From Moritella dasanensis ArB 0140 (GTDB lineage: Bacteria > Pseudomonadota > Gammaproteobacteria > Enterobacterales > Moritellaceae), in NCBI RefSeq assembly GCF_000276805.1, contig NZ_AKXQ01000003.1:1-64000 (forward strand): a stretch of 64,000 nt of DNA. Reading direction: 5' to 3'. The notes under the pieces are model-generated. The model had not been told where the DNA came from. It saw only the letters and a program-made list of their open reading frames with translations, and made no database searches. Each line of letters begins with the position of its first letter. Positions within the stretch are counted from its first letter, which is position 1. The translations under genes and the position numbers were made by a program. Of this stretch, positions 9,010-17,259 are shown one piece after another.

Positions 9010-10299
9010 TTAGCGCAGCGTAACGCCATTATTTAGGTCGATAAGCTTACTCAATACTTTATCACCGTCCATACGAATACCGTTGTGTTCGAACTCTGAC
9101 GTTAACCAGTATTTGAGGTTATTAACGCGCGCGGCGGTTTCTAGGCTGTATTGCATTTCTACATACATGTCTTCGCTATAAATAGCTGCTGCCACGGGTA
9201 CTTGATTGTTTTTAAGGACATCAAGATCGTAAAGATCTGACCAATCTTGTTTACCAGCTAATTGTTGCGCCGCTGCTTGCAGTGGTTTTAAGTTATTAAA
9301 TTGTTCGAACATCCACGGATAAATCATTTCACCAGTGAATAAGAACGGCTGACCTGGCTTATAATTAAATTCATCATAATCAGCGCGAACTGTATGCGCA
9401 GCCCAAGCTGATGCTTGCTGCTGGCAATAGATAGATTCGTGCAGCACGGCAAAGATCGGGTTGGTATTGAAATCAAGGAACTGACAGAACTGCGCTAAGA
9501 ACAGTGGGTTGACTTGTGTGCCACTTGGCGTAGTGATAAGTGCTTGTTCAAGTAAATAATAAACCGCTTCAGGGCCTTCTTCCATACCAATGTTGACACC
9601 AAGTAGTTGCAACATTTCAACCGTCAGTTTCTCGCCTGTCGCAAGATAAGTATCGTGTTCACTAATATGTGTCGCTAATGCCGTTACAAGATCTTGCGCG
9701 TCATTAAAACGGTTAAAGAAGTCATTATTTTTTGCTAACACTCGTTTATACGTTGCTTGATAAACTTCTGTAGCTGGACGCGTTAGTGAGGGTAATCCGC
9801 CAGTCACAAAAGCTTGTGTTAAACCTTCTGGTGCGGCAGTTAAATAACGTAATACACAGAAACCACCAAAGCTTTGGCCAATAATACTCCAGGTATTAAA
9901 CGGCGATAATTGTGCGCGGATAGCTTCGGCATCACGAACAATATTATCAGCGCGAAAATGGGCAAGGTAGTTCGCTTGTTCACTTGGTGTTAAGTGGGCA
10001 AGACTCACAGAACTGATAGGTGTTGATAACCCAGTGCCACGCTGATCTAACAGCAATACACGATATTCTTGTAATGCACGCTTTATCCAGCCGCCATTAG
10101 CCATTGGACGTACCGCGCCAAATCCTGGACCACCTTGAAAATAAACCAAATATGGCAGGTCTTGATCTTGTTTATCTGATGCGACAAGTTCACGTACAAA
10201 TACCTCAATCTTGTCACCGTCAGGTTTGTTGTAATCAAGTGGCAAGGTGAATGTGTGCTTCTGTGCAACTAAGCCGCTTAATGTGAGATCAATTTTCAT
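9010..10299 (-). CDS. pip: Prolyl aminopeptidase (proline iminopeptidase), S33 family
   Basis: Removes N-terminal proline from peptides in the cytoplasm. 429 residues, matching the long Aeromonas-type enzyme rather than the roughly 310-residue Bacillus type. Motifs: YFQGGPGFG (oxyanion HGGPG-like loop), VLLLDQRGTGLS, and GQSFGGFCVLRYL with the nucleophile Ser of GxSxG. The remaining triad Asp and His should lie near YSEDMYVE and EFEHNG at the C-terminus. No signal peptide. It converges with dsdC, leaving an 8-base gap. Confidence 0.9.
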   Translation of the reverse strand: MKIDLTLSGLVAQKHTFTLPLDYNKPDGDKIEVFVRELVASDKQDQDLPYLVYFQGGPGFGAVRPMANGGWIKRALQEYRVLLLDQRGTGLSTPISSVSLAHLTPSEQANYLAHFRADNIVRDAEAIRAQLSPFNTWSIIGQSFGGFCVLRYLTAAPEGLTQAFVTGGLPSLTRPATEVYQATYKRVLAKNNDFFNRFNDAQDLVTALATHISEHDTYLATGEKLTVEMLQLLGVNIGMEEGPEAVYYLLEQALITTPSGTQVNPLFLAQFCQFLDFNTNPIFAVLHESIYCQQQASAWAAHTVRADYDEFNYKPGQPFLFTGEMIYPWMFEQFNNLKPLQAAAQQLAGKQDWSDLYDLDVLKNNQVPVAAAIYSEDMYVEMQYSLETAARVNNLKYWLTSEFEHNGIRMDGDKVLSKLIDLNNGVTLR

Positions 10300-10404
10300 G
10301 GCAATCCTTTGTTAACAATAAAGTTATTATATAGGTTATTGTAACCTTAAATGGGTGTTAAGTATTAATGGCTGCTAGCAATTTAAGTAATAAGGAAGGT
10401 AATA

Positions 10405-10833
10405 ATGATGGATGAAGCTTATAACGTCAGCACTAATTTTACTGATATGGATCTAGATGTTATCCATGGATTTATTTCAGCGTCATATTGGGCAAAAGGA
10501 ATTCCGATGGCCACGTTGCAGCGTTCGCTAGAAAACTCATTATGTTTTGGTGTGTTTACCCAAGGTGGTGAGCAAGTGGGGTTTGCTCGAATGATCACAG
10601 ACAAAGCAACCTTTGCTTATTTATCTGACGTGTTTGTACTCGAAGCACATCAAGGTAAAGGGTTAAGTAAATTGCTAATGACCGCTATAATTGCTCACCC
10701 TGAATTGCAGGGACTTAGGCGTATGCTGCTAGCAACCAGTGACGCGCATGGTCTGTATCAACAATTCGGTTTTAAAGCCTTAGCTGACCCAGATATTTAT
10801 ATGACATTACATCGACCAAACATATATGAATAG
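10405..10833 (+). CDS. GNAT-family N-acetyltransferase
   Basis: 142-residue acetyltransferase of the GNAT fold. The acetyl-CoA-binding motif A is YLSDVFVLEAHQGKGLSKLL (Q/RxxGxG/A as QGKGL), followed by LLATSDAHGLYQQFGFKAL, the usual motif B with the Y-x4-GF pattern. The start (ATG ATG at 10405) is preceded by AAGGAAGG. The acceptor is unknown. It is divergent from the prolyl aminopeptidase gene. Confidence 0.85.
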   Translation: MMDEAYNVSTNFTDMDLDVIHGFISASYWAKGIPMATLQRSLENSLCFGVFTQGGEQVGFARMITDKATFAYLSDVFVLEAHQGKGLSKLLMTAIIAHPELQGLRRMLLATSDAHGLYQQFGFKALADPDIYMTLHRPNIYE

Positions 10834-10905
10834 ATTACGTTAATTATCAATATTAAATAGCGCTAACTAGGCATTTTTTTACTAATATATTTATTTGTGC
10901 TCTTC

Positions 10906-10940
10906 ATTTTTAGTATTAATTATCGATAATCACTAAAAAT
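10906..10940. promoter_or_regulatory. Nested inverted repeats upstream of DUF4160-like gene
   Basis: Outer arms ATTTTTAGT (10906-10914) and ACTAAAAAT (10932-10940) are perfectly complementary. Between them lies a perfect 12-base palindrome, ATTATCGATAAT (10919-10930). The set ends 24 bases before the small gene at 10965. It looks like an operator or a hairpin in the leader; no protein can be assigned. Confidence 0.45.
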
Positions 10941-10964
10941 TAGATGTTATATTAAAGGTCACTC

Positions 10965-11192
10965 ATGGCGTCGAGTACAATATTTCTTGGTATTTCAACC
11001 CAAGTCGGTCATCCAAGTAAAGTGAACATACCGCATGTATTAGCGCAATATAAAGAAAGAAACTGCCGTGTCGCGATTGCTGACGGCAGTGTTATCAGTG
11101 GTGTCATACCTTTTAAGCAGTTATATGAACTACAAAAATGGATTGGCGATAACTATCATCGCTTGCAGTTAGAGTGGAATAAGGTTGGGTAA
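10965..11192 (+). CDS. Small DUF4160-like protein
   Basis: 75 residues with AAAGG before the ATG, so probably a real gene. The pattern HVLAQYKERNCRVAIADGSVISG, then IPFKQLYELQKWIGDNYHRLQLEWNKV resembles DUF4160 proteins (HxHAxY... DG.vi.G ... W...h...L...W). These are often encoded beside a DUF2442 partner in toxin-antitoxin-like pairs. No DUF2442 partner is visible here, and the usual HFH is HVL. Function unknown; the family assignment is from memory and moderate. Confidence 0.6.
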   Translation: MASSTIFLGISTQVGHPSKVNIPHVLAQYKERNCRVAIADGSVISGVIPFKQLYELQKWIGDNYHRLQLEWNKVG

Positions 11193-11203
11193 CTCCTATT
11201 TTC

Positions 11204-11962
11204 CTACCACAATCCACGGTCTAAACAGGCCGATTTAACCACTCGGTTTTCGTTACCTTGTAAGTTTTCGATTAGCTGAGTGCGTCGACATTCGCTGCTA
11301 GTCACTGGGTATTGTTTATCCCAGGCTTGCAACTCACGTTTCTGTCTACCTATTTTGTATCCAGGGTAAGCTGATTCCATATACAGATACGCGCGGGCTA
11401 TTTCACCTTTGGCATAGTTTGGTGGCTGTACCGTTTTGTTGTTAATTTTGATGGGACAGCTGCCGAATTGATTCTTCTCGGCTGATACCTGAGATGCAAA
11501 ATTGTAGTTACTGCGCAGGGCATTTACAGCGCCAATCGCAGGGTAGAGGTTGTACATATCTGCTTGCATGTAACGATAAGGAATATTCATTTTTTCGGCG
11601 CAGCGACGACCTTTAAAGCTTTTCCCTTTACTGTTCACGCAAGCATTATCACCTTCACGCCATTCTTTAAAATTACGCCCGAAGTTCTCTGCTGGAACCA
11701 CATGTTCCCATTCTACTTTTGCTTGACGCTTTACATGCTTTTTCGATGAAAAACCATTATGGTCGGTGATCTTCTTTTTACTATTGAAATCAGCTTGGCA
11801 ATAGATAGTCAGCTTAGGTACATCATTGTATACCTGTCGCTCGAGCATCTTTTTGGCTTTACTAAAAGATTGGTTGGTTTGATTGCCGCCGTCAGAAGCA
11901 TAAGCGAAAAGAGGGAGTGATAACGTGGTTGATATAACCATAATACTGAGTTGCTTTAACAT
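11204..11962 (-). CDS. endA: Endonuclease I, periplasmic DNase
   Basis: Non-specific double-strand DNA endonuclease exported to the periplasm. 252 residues from the ATG at 11962, which GGAG precedes at good spacing and which begins the signal peptide MLKQLSIMVISTTLSLPLFAYA. The catalytic beta-beta-alpha metal region is VEWEHVVPAENFG (the conserved His in EHVVP). Downstream DMYNLYPAIGAVNALRSNY and KGEIARAYLYM are family blocks, and several Cys residues could form disulfides. In E. coli endA lies between sprT and rsmE; here extra genes separate it from rsmE. Confidence 0.95.
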   Translation of the reverse strand: MLKQLSIMVISTTLSLPLFAYASDGGNQTNQSFSKAKKMLERQVYNDVPKLTIYCQADFNSKKKITDHNGFSSKKHVKRQAKVEWEHVVPAENFGRNFKEWREGDNACVNSKGKSFKGRRCAEKMNIPYRYMQADMYNLYPAIGAVNALRSNYNFASQVSAEKNQFGSCPIKINNKTVQPPNYAKGEIARAYLYMESAYPGYKIGRQKRELQAWDKQYPVTSSECRRTQLIENLQGNENRVVKSACLDRGLW

Positions 11963-12192
11963 TACAGACTGCTCCAATGTAATAATTCAACATTGTAGCA
12001 CAGCTAAAACAAGACGATTGGATGATGAGGTAAGTGTGGTTTAAGATTGTGGGGTTATTTAATAACAACGCATGATGATGTTGAAATCATTGATTTTAAA
12101 TAGGTGATTTGAAAAATGGGGGCAGGCTAAACTAAATTTTTGTCTACGGAGGGGCGTGACGGTATAAAAAGGAGCGCTAAAAAGTAGATATA

Positions 12193-12224
12193 AAAAAAGA
12201 GCAGATGATAACAGCTGCTCTTTA
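12193..12224 (-). terminator. Rho-independent terminator after the 76-residue gene
   Basis: Reading leftward, AAAGAGCAG and CTGCTCTTT pair over an 8-base loop and run straight into T's (7 A's on the plus strand at 12193-12199). It lies 19 bases after the stop of the small gene at 12243. Confidence 0.85.
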
Positions 12225-12242
12225 GATTCGAGTTCGACGTAA

Positions 12243-12473
12243 TTAGTTTGCGCGAGACGCAGCGTAACGGACGGCGATATCAGAATCGATTAGCATTTTT
12301 TCTTTTAATACACCGGACTTCGCCATGAAAATACGTTGAGAGATCGATAAAGCGCTAAGGTCGAGTTTACGAGCAATTTGCTCTGCTTGATCTTTGTTAC
12401 GCTTTAAAACTGCTGTTATCAGTTTTTCCATTTCATAATCGGTTGATTTCGCAGTATCTAACGTGTGAGTCAT
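12243..12473 (-). CDS. Small hypothetical protein
   Basis: 76 residues, charged and helical, without signal peptide or membrane segment (AVLKRNKDQAEQIARKLDLS in the centre). I do not recognise the family. Support for a real gene: GGGA 8 bases before the ATG, a clear terminator right after the stop, and an isolated position between sprT and endA with its own 150-base upstream region. No function can be proposed. Confidence 0.7.
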   Translation of the reverse strand: MTHTLDTAKSTDYEMEKLITAVLKRNKDQAEQIARKLDLSALSISQRIFMAKSGVLKEKMLIDSDIAVRYAASRAN

Positions 12474-12623
12474 AACCTAGTTCCCTATCACAGTGGTATG
12501 TATAGCCTCATTTTATCTGATGATATTAGATAAATACACCTATATAAGCTAATTATTTAGATTATTAACAAACAAGTTGTCACATTTTTAGCCTTAAGTT
12601 AAGTTATTGTTATTATATATGAT

Positions 12624-13139
12624 TTAATGTTTTCGGCTTAAACTTTGTTTGCATAAACGACAGATATATTTGATATTATCACGCACAATTTTATTGTGAC
12701 GACGAATAGTTAGTTGGTGATCAGTGCACTGACAAGCATAGGTAAAGCTTTTGCCTTTCACACTGGATATGTCGTATTGATGTGTTGTTTTGGCTGCGAG
12801 GTCAAATATTTGATTCATGATTTGCTGCCACTCTTTACCGTGTGGCTTAGTGCGACCATAAAGTTGATACGTTAGTAGGTGAGCAACTTCATGAGGAACT
12901 GTATGCATTATAAAGTGTTGCTGGTTTTCTTGCAGTAAAATAGAGTTAAAGCGTAACTCATTGGTTTGTAATCTAGCGCTACCGGCTGCTTTACCGCGTT
13001 GATTGAAATTGATAATGGGACGGGAGAAGCTTCGGTTTAAGCGTTGTTCGGCTTGTTGATAACAAGCGCTGATCTTATCTAATACTAATTGTTCTAGCAT
13101 TTTGGTTGTTGGGCTTGCTTGCTGTAAGTCGTCAGACAT
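12624..13139 (-). CDS. sprT: SprT-family zinc metalloprotease-like protein
   Basis: 171 residues (E. coli SprT about 165). HTVPHEVAHLLTYQLYG contains the HExxH zinc motif; the third ligand is probably the His of KPHGKEW. The C-terminus has paired cysteines (YACQC and YICRLC) that can form the SprT zinc-ribbon. Cytoplasmic; the cellular target in bacteria is not established. It follows metK across a terminator, as part of the metK-sprT-endA order seen in E. coli. Confidence 0.9.
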   Translation of the reverse strand: MSDDLQQASPTTKMLEQLVLDKISACYQQAEQRLNRSFSRPIINFNQRGKAAGSARLQTNELRFNSILLQENQQHFIMHTVPHEVAHLLTYQLYGRTKPHGKEWQQIMNQIFDLAAKTTHQYDISSVKGKSFTYACQCTDHQLTIRRHNKIVRDNIKYICRLCKQSLSRKH

Positions 13140-13152
13140 TATCGATATCTAT

Positions 13153-13187
13153 AAAAAAGGCGCTTTGGTTAAATTACCAAAAGCGCC
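13153..13187 (-). terminator. metK terminator
   Basis: Leftward, GGCGCTTTTGGT and ACCAAAGCGCC pair (one bulged base) around a 6-base loop and are followed by TTTTTT. It begins about 50 bases after the metK stop and ends before the sprT start. Confidence 0.85.
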
Positions 13188-13238
13188 CCTTACTGTCTAA
13201 TTAAAAGTTATCAACTGTTAGCTAAACGCTAGTGTTGA

Positions 13239-14390
13239 TTAAAGACCTGCTGCATCACGTAAGATTTCAGCTTTGTCTGTTGCTTCCCAAGGGAATTCGC
13301 TACGACCGAAATGACCATAAGCAGCTGTGCTTTGGTAGATTGGACGCATAAGGTCAAGCATTTTGATTAGACCGTGTGGACGTAATTCAAAATGTTCACG
13401 AATCAGCTTAATTAATAACTCTTCGCTTACTTTACCTGTACCGAATGTTTCAACAGAGATTGACGTTGGTTCAGCAACACCGATAGCGTAAGAAACTTGG
13501 ATTTCACAACGGTCTGCAAGACCAGCTGCTACGATATTTTTAGCTACATAACGTGCTGCGTATGCTGCTGAGCGATCTACTTTTGAAGGATCTTTACCAG
13601 AGAATGCGCCGCCGCCGTGACGAGCCATGCCGCCGTATGTATCAACGATAATTTTACGACCAGTTAGACCACAATCGCCTACTGGGCCACCGATAACAAA
13701 ACGGCCTGTTGGGTTAATGAAGAACTTAGTGTCTTTGTTTAACCAACGTTCAGGTAGAACTGGCTTGATGATTGTTTCCATCACAGCTTCAATAAGGTCA
13801 GCTTGTTTGATGTCTTCTGAATGCTGAGTTGAAAGAACAACGGCATCGATACCAACAATCTTACCGTCATCATAAGCAAATGTAATTTGGCTTTTTGCAT
13901 CAGGACGCAACCAAGGCAGTGTGCCACTTTTACGTACTTCAGCTTGGCGTTTAACCAGTTTGTGCGAGTAAGTGATAGGAGCAGGCATTAACTCTTCAGT
14001 TTCATTGTTTGCATAACCAAACATTAAACCTTGGTCACCAGCGCCTTGCTCTAGTGGATCATCACGGTCTACACCTTGATTGATATCTGGAGATTGCTTA
14101 CCAATTGTGTTTAATACAGCACAAGAGTCAGCGTCAAAGCCCATTTCTGAGTTGATGTAACCGATTTCACGCACTGTCTTACGGGTGATTTCTTCGATAT
14201 CAACCCAAGCGTTAGTCGTTACTTCACCACCAACCATAACCATACCTGTTTTAACATAAGTCTCACAGGCTACGCGTGCTTTAGGGTCTTGAGCGATGAT
14301 TGCATCAAGTACAGCATCGGATATTTGGTCTGCAATTTTATCAGGATGACCTTCTGATACTGACTCAGAGGTAAACAAGTGTTTAGCCAT
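13239..14390 (-). CDS. metK: S-adenosylmethionine synthetase
   Basis: Makes S-adenosylmethionine from methionine and ATP. 383 residues (E. coli 384). Signatures: [18 protein letters not shown] (ATP/Mg site), [12 protein letters not shown] (methionine-binding loop), and [19 protein letters not shown] (P-loop-like). The start [18 protein letters not shown] is the family start. A MetJ-box-like sequence lies about 65-80 bases upstream. Codon use looks like a highly expressed gene. Confidence 0.98.
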   Translation of the reverse strand: MAKHLFTSESVSEGHPDKIADQISDAVLDAIIAQDPKARVACETYVKTGMVMVGGEVTTNAWVDIEEITRKTVREIGYINSEMGFDADSCAVLNTIGKQSPDINQGVDRDDPLEQGAGDQGLMFGYANNETEELMPAPITYSHKLVKRQAEVRKSGTLPWLRPDAKSQITFAYDDGKIVGIDAVVLSTQHSEDIKQADLIEAVMETIIKPVLPERWLNKDTKFFINPTGRFVIGGPVGDCGLTGRKIIVDTYGGMARHGGGAFSGKDPSKVDRSAAYAARYVAKNIVAAGLADRCEIQVSYAIGVAEPTSISVETFGTGKVSEELLIKLIREHFELRPHGLIKMLDLMRPIYQSTAAYGHFGRSEFPWEATDKAEILRDAAGL

Positions 14391-14714
14391 GGTTTTAATT
14401 CTCTCTTAATTTAAACACAATCGACGTGATGTACGTTCATATGTGTAGAAGTTTTAACATCTAGACGGCTATTCTAAACTAACTTACCTGTATTAAGATA
14501 GACCCTAGGTCATATTAATTTTGTAAATTGTTTAAAAACACCCTTTTTCCACAGGTTTTTATTTATGTATATATGTTATAAACAGGCAATATGCAGTAGC
14601 ATAGTGCTAAAGTATTAAAAGTATGAAGTGACGAGCTTTTTTTAGCTGAAAATAAATATTAGATCACTATCATATAAATATAACGACCACTCATTTGCCA
14701 TTGGGAAGAATAAA
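14391..14714. other. Divergent intergenic region metK / YfaZ-like gene
   Basis: 324 bases, AT-rich, containing the promoters of both divergent genes. A MetJ-like site is at 14455-14470 and a near-palindrome GACCCTAGGTC at 14500-14510. No further gene is visible. Confidence 0.6.
14455..14470. promoter_or_regulatory. Candidate MetJ operator upstream of metK
   Basis: Two adjacent 8-mers, TAACATCT and AGACGGCT, match the MetJ box AGACGTCT at 5/8 and 7/8 positions. MetJ binds tandem 8-mers and represses metK in enteric bacteria and vibrios. The location suits that role, but the call rests on a by-eye match. Confidence 0.5.
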
Positions 14715-15260
14715 GTGTCATTGAAAAAATCATTAGTTATCACCGCCGGATTACTTGCTAGCATTACTAGTTTTAGCAGTGCAGCATCAAACGTATCACT
14801 TGCTTTCAATAACGATAATATCGTGTTGGGTTATGATATTGAACTGCAAGAAGCACTCAAAATTAAAGGTGATTACCTACAGACTATCGATAACGGTTAT
14901 ACCTTAGATACAGGTGTTTATGCGTTTCAAGATGCGGGTGCTACATTCTTTGAACTTGGCGCGAAAGCCCTAAGAATGGATAACGATAATGGTGATGGTT
15001 ATGCATTGGCATTTGGTGGCTTAGGTGGTTTACGTTTAACTGAAGAGTTTAGCTTGCAAGCTGAATTCCATTACAGCCCAGAAATACTCGCATTTGGCGA
15101 TACTGAAAACTACACGCAGTGGGTTTTCCGTGCTAACTATGAGTTAATGCCAACAGCAGATTTATTTGTTGAGTATAATCATACGACTGTTGAGTATGAC
15201 CGTATGCCTGAAGAACGTCTAACAAGTGACATTCTATTTGGTCTAGCGTGGGTATTCTAA
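14715..15260 (+). CDS. YfaZ-like outer-membrane beta-barrel protein
   Basis: 181 residues from a GTG start with GGGAAG upstream. The signal peptide LKKSLVITAGLLASITSFSSAA is followed by alternating hydrophobic/polar strands and ends ...SDILFGLAWVF, a C-terminal Phe typical of outer-membrane barrels. GYALAFGGLGGLRLTEEFSL and the overall layout recall the YfaZ family, whose function is unknown. About eight strands are plausible. A strong bidirectional terminator follows. An alternative TTG start at 14721 would shorten it by two residues. Confidence 0.75.
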   Translation: MSLKKSLVITAGLLASITSFSSAASNVSLAFNNDNIVLGYDIELQEALKIKGDYLQTIDNGYTLDTGVYAFQDAGATFFELGAKALRMDNDNGDGYALAFGGLGGLRLTEEFSLQAEFHYSPEILAFGDTENYTQWVFRANYELMPTADLFVEYNHTTVEYDRMPEERLTSDILFGLAWVF

Positions 15261-15295
15261 GTATTTAAACTTAGTACCTAGTTAATAGTACGTAA

Positions 15296-15319
15296 AAAAG
15301 CACCTATGTAGGTGCTTTT
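15296..15319. terminator. Bidirectional terminator between YfaZ-like gene and clcA
   Basis: AAAAGCACCTA and TAGGTGCTTTT form an 11-base perfect stem with a 2-base central gap, flanked by A's on the left and T's on the right. It lies between two convergent genes, so it can serve both. Confidence 0.9.
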
Positions 15320-15368
15320 GTTGTTTCTGGGATATAGATTTCTTTGGCATCAAAATGGTGAGGCTAAT

Positions 15369-16784
15369 CTAAGCAGCAGGAGAGGTTGTTACAACGGGAT
15401 CCTTATCTATATTTTCGTCGGCTTCTTGCTTTGGTAATGACAGTTTTAATAACTCCGCATAAAGCGGTTTTCCGCCGATGGCTTGAGCGACAAAAGTGGC
15501 ACCCAAACACGTGATCAGTAAGGGTAAAATAAGCTCATAACTGTCCGTCATTTCGACCACTAATACGATGCCGGTTACAGGGGCTCTCACCGTCGCGGCA
15601 AATAATGCGCCCATCCCTGCAATCGCATAGACGGTCGGCTCTGCCACAAAACTGGGAAAGAGTTCTGCAGCCACTACACCAAACGCCAAACCAAATAAAG
15701 TGCCTAATGTCAGCATTGGGGTGAATACACCACCGGGCGCTCCAGATGCAAAACAAGCTATAGTACCGAATAAGCGGACCACAAATAATCCCACTAAAAT
15801 AGCCCAAGTACTTGGCTCTTGGAGCATTCGCACCATTAAGTCGCGACCATTACCTGCGGTATCGGGTGCAAACGACTGTAGTAGTGCAAACAAGCAGCCA
15901 AATAAAATACCGGTAATAATGATCCGGCTCATTTTATTATCCTGCTTTCGTTTCAATAGTTTAGTGCTACTAATTATCCAACGATTGAAGTACACACCAA
16001 TGACGCCAAAAATACTGCCTAATAATAGAAACAACCACAGTGAAGTCAGTGGTGGCACATCAAAGTGAACAAGGGGCATGACCGCATCTTGACCATGAAA
16101 AGCACGCATGACAATGGTTGCCATTGCAGCGGCGAGGGTGACGCACTTAATCGATGTCATGTTGTAGCGAAAATGCGGGCGCATTTCTTCAATAACAAAT
16201 AAAATACCGGCGAGTGGTGCATTAAACACAGCGGCAAGACCGGCAGCAGCACCCGCAGCGACCAAAATATGGGTAGAGTTGGTATAGCGCTTAGCGGTAT
16301 CTGCAAACATACGTCCGATCGTACCACCGATTTGAATGGCTGGACCAGCACGACCAAAGATCATTCCTGACCCGATGGCTAAGGTTCCCGCGACTAATTT
16401 TACCGGTAATAAACGTCGCCAACGAATGTCATACATATCATCAAGCGCACCTTCAATATGGGTAATGCCACTACCAGACGCTTCGGGTGCAAAACGTAAC
16501 GTTAGCCAAAAAGAAAAGCCAACCATGGCACCGCTTAATAACATGATTAACAGTATGTTGAGACTTGAAGGTAGATCTAAAGGATTGAATATCTCTAATC
16601 TTTGGCTATTCGTCCATAATACGGCGGCTTCAAATAAGGCAATCATTAATCCCGTCACCCCTCCGACCAATGCCGAGATAATAGGTAAAACAATGTGATC
16701 ATGTTTGGCAGAAAGTAATTTCGGACTGGTGCGGTGTTTACGTAATGCTGTTTTTAAAAATGTTAACTTGGGTGATTTAGCCAT
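15369..16784 (-). CDS. clcA: ClcA-type chloride channel/transporter with altered gate
   Basis: Inner-membrane CLC protein, 471 residues from the ATG at 16784 (E. coli ClcA 473). Family motifs: GSGITHIEGAL (Ser ligand of chloride), FGRAGPAIQIGGTIGR, FVIEEMRPHFRY (internal proton Glu kept), GGVFTPML and GGKPLY (Tyr ligand kept). The Glu of GREGP, the external gate and proton relay (E148 in E. coli), is Ala here: codon GCT at 16347-16349. In E. coli the E148A change uncouples H+ from Cl-. Thus this may be a passive anion conductance rather than a 2Cl-/H+ exchanger. AGGTGG precedes the chosen start; an ATG at 16790 and a TTG at 16820 are alternatives. Confidence 0.93.
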   Translation of the reverse strand: MAKSPKLTFLKTALRKHRTSPKLLSAKHDHIVLPIISALVGGVTGLMIALFEAAVLWTNSQRLEIFNPLDLPSSLNILLIMLLSGAMVGFSFWLTLRFAPEASGSGITHIEGALDDMYDIRWRRLLPVKLVAGTLAIGSGMIFGRAGPAIQIGGTIGRMFADTAKRYTNSTHILVAAGAAAGLAAVFNAPLAGILFVIEEMRPHFRYNMTSIKCVTLAAAMATIVMRAFHGQDAVMPLVHFDVPPLTSLWLFLLLGSIFGVIGVYFNRWIISSTKLLKRKQDNKMSRIIITGILFGCLFALLQSFAPDTAGNGRDLMVRMLQEPSTWAILVGLFVVRLFGTIACFASGAPGGVFTPMLTLGTLFGLAFGVVAAELFPSFVAEPTVYAIAGMGALFAATVRAPVTGIVLVVEMTDSYELILPLLITCLGATFVAQAIGGKPLYAELLKLSLPKQEADENIDKDPVVTTSPAA

Positions 16785-17259
16785 TCGCATGTGCCACCTG
16801 TTCGAGTGAGAGGAGTGCAAATAAGCTCGGATCGAATTATAAAAACTAGGCGTTAGCGCAAGGTAAATATAGCGGTGTTGCCGCGTTATTTATTATCGTT
16901 GTGTAATAGCTTGTAGTTAAATCGTTGTGGAGGATTAATGCCAAAGCAGTATAGCGAATAAACAGCGGGGATAGTATTTCTTTTTAGATAGGCCGAATAA
17001 AAAGTAATAGCGATTAAAAAATATATTTTCTGTGTGACGCTCACATAATTACGAATAAAAGTGCACATTGAAATTCGTTTGAGTGCTAAAATGGTTTCAT
17101 TCGAAACCACTTGTGGTTAGCTTAGAATGTTAAAGCGTAATCGTGATGTTAAAACTCGATAAATATAAATAAACTAAAAAAACTTGTTATACATAAGATA
17201 ATTTTATGACAATATAACAGCTTAAAAGTATTTTAAATTAATTTTAGCAGGAGCAAAAT
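16785..17259. other. Divergent intergenic region clcA / tkt
   Basis: 475 AT-rich bases. It contains an inverted repeat TGGTTTC-ATTC-GAAACCA at 17092-17109 and a palindromic TGTGTGACGCTCACA at 17031-17045. A 74-codon reverse-strand frame at 16886-17110 shows no Shine-Dalgarno or protein-like composition and is not called. Confidence 0.6.
17092..17109. promoter_or_regulatory. 18-base dyad upstream of transketolase
   Basis: TGGTTTC and GAAACCA, 7-base perfect arms spaced by ATTC, 151 bases before the tkt start. It resembles an operator half-site pair but matches no regulator I can name with confidence. Confidence 0.35.

Noticed and set aside
17031..17046. Possible CRP site TGTGTGACGCTCACAT
   Set aside because: The half-sites TGTGT/TCACA are 5 bases apart and the first is imperfect; consensus TGTGA-N6-TCACA is not met. 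Kept only as an unassigned palindrome.
16886..17110. 74-codon minus-strand frame between clcA and tkt
   Set aside because: No Shine-Dalgarno, composition follows AT-rich intergenic DNA, and it spans two palindromic sites.
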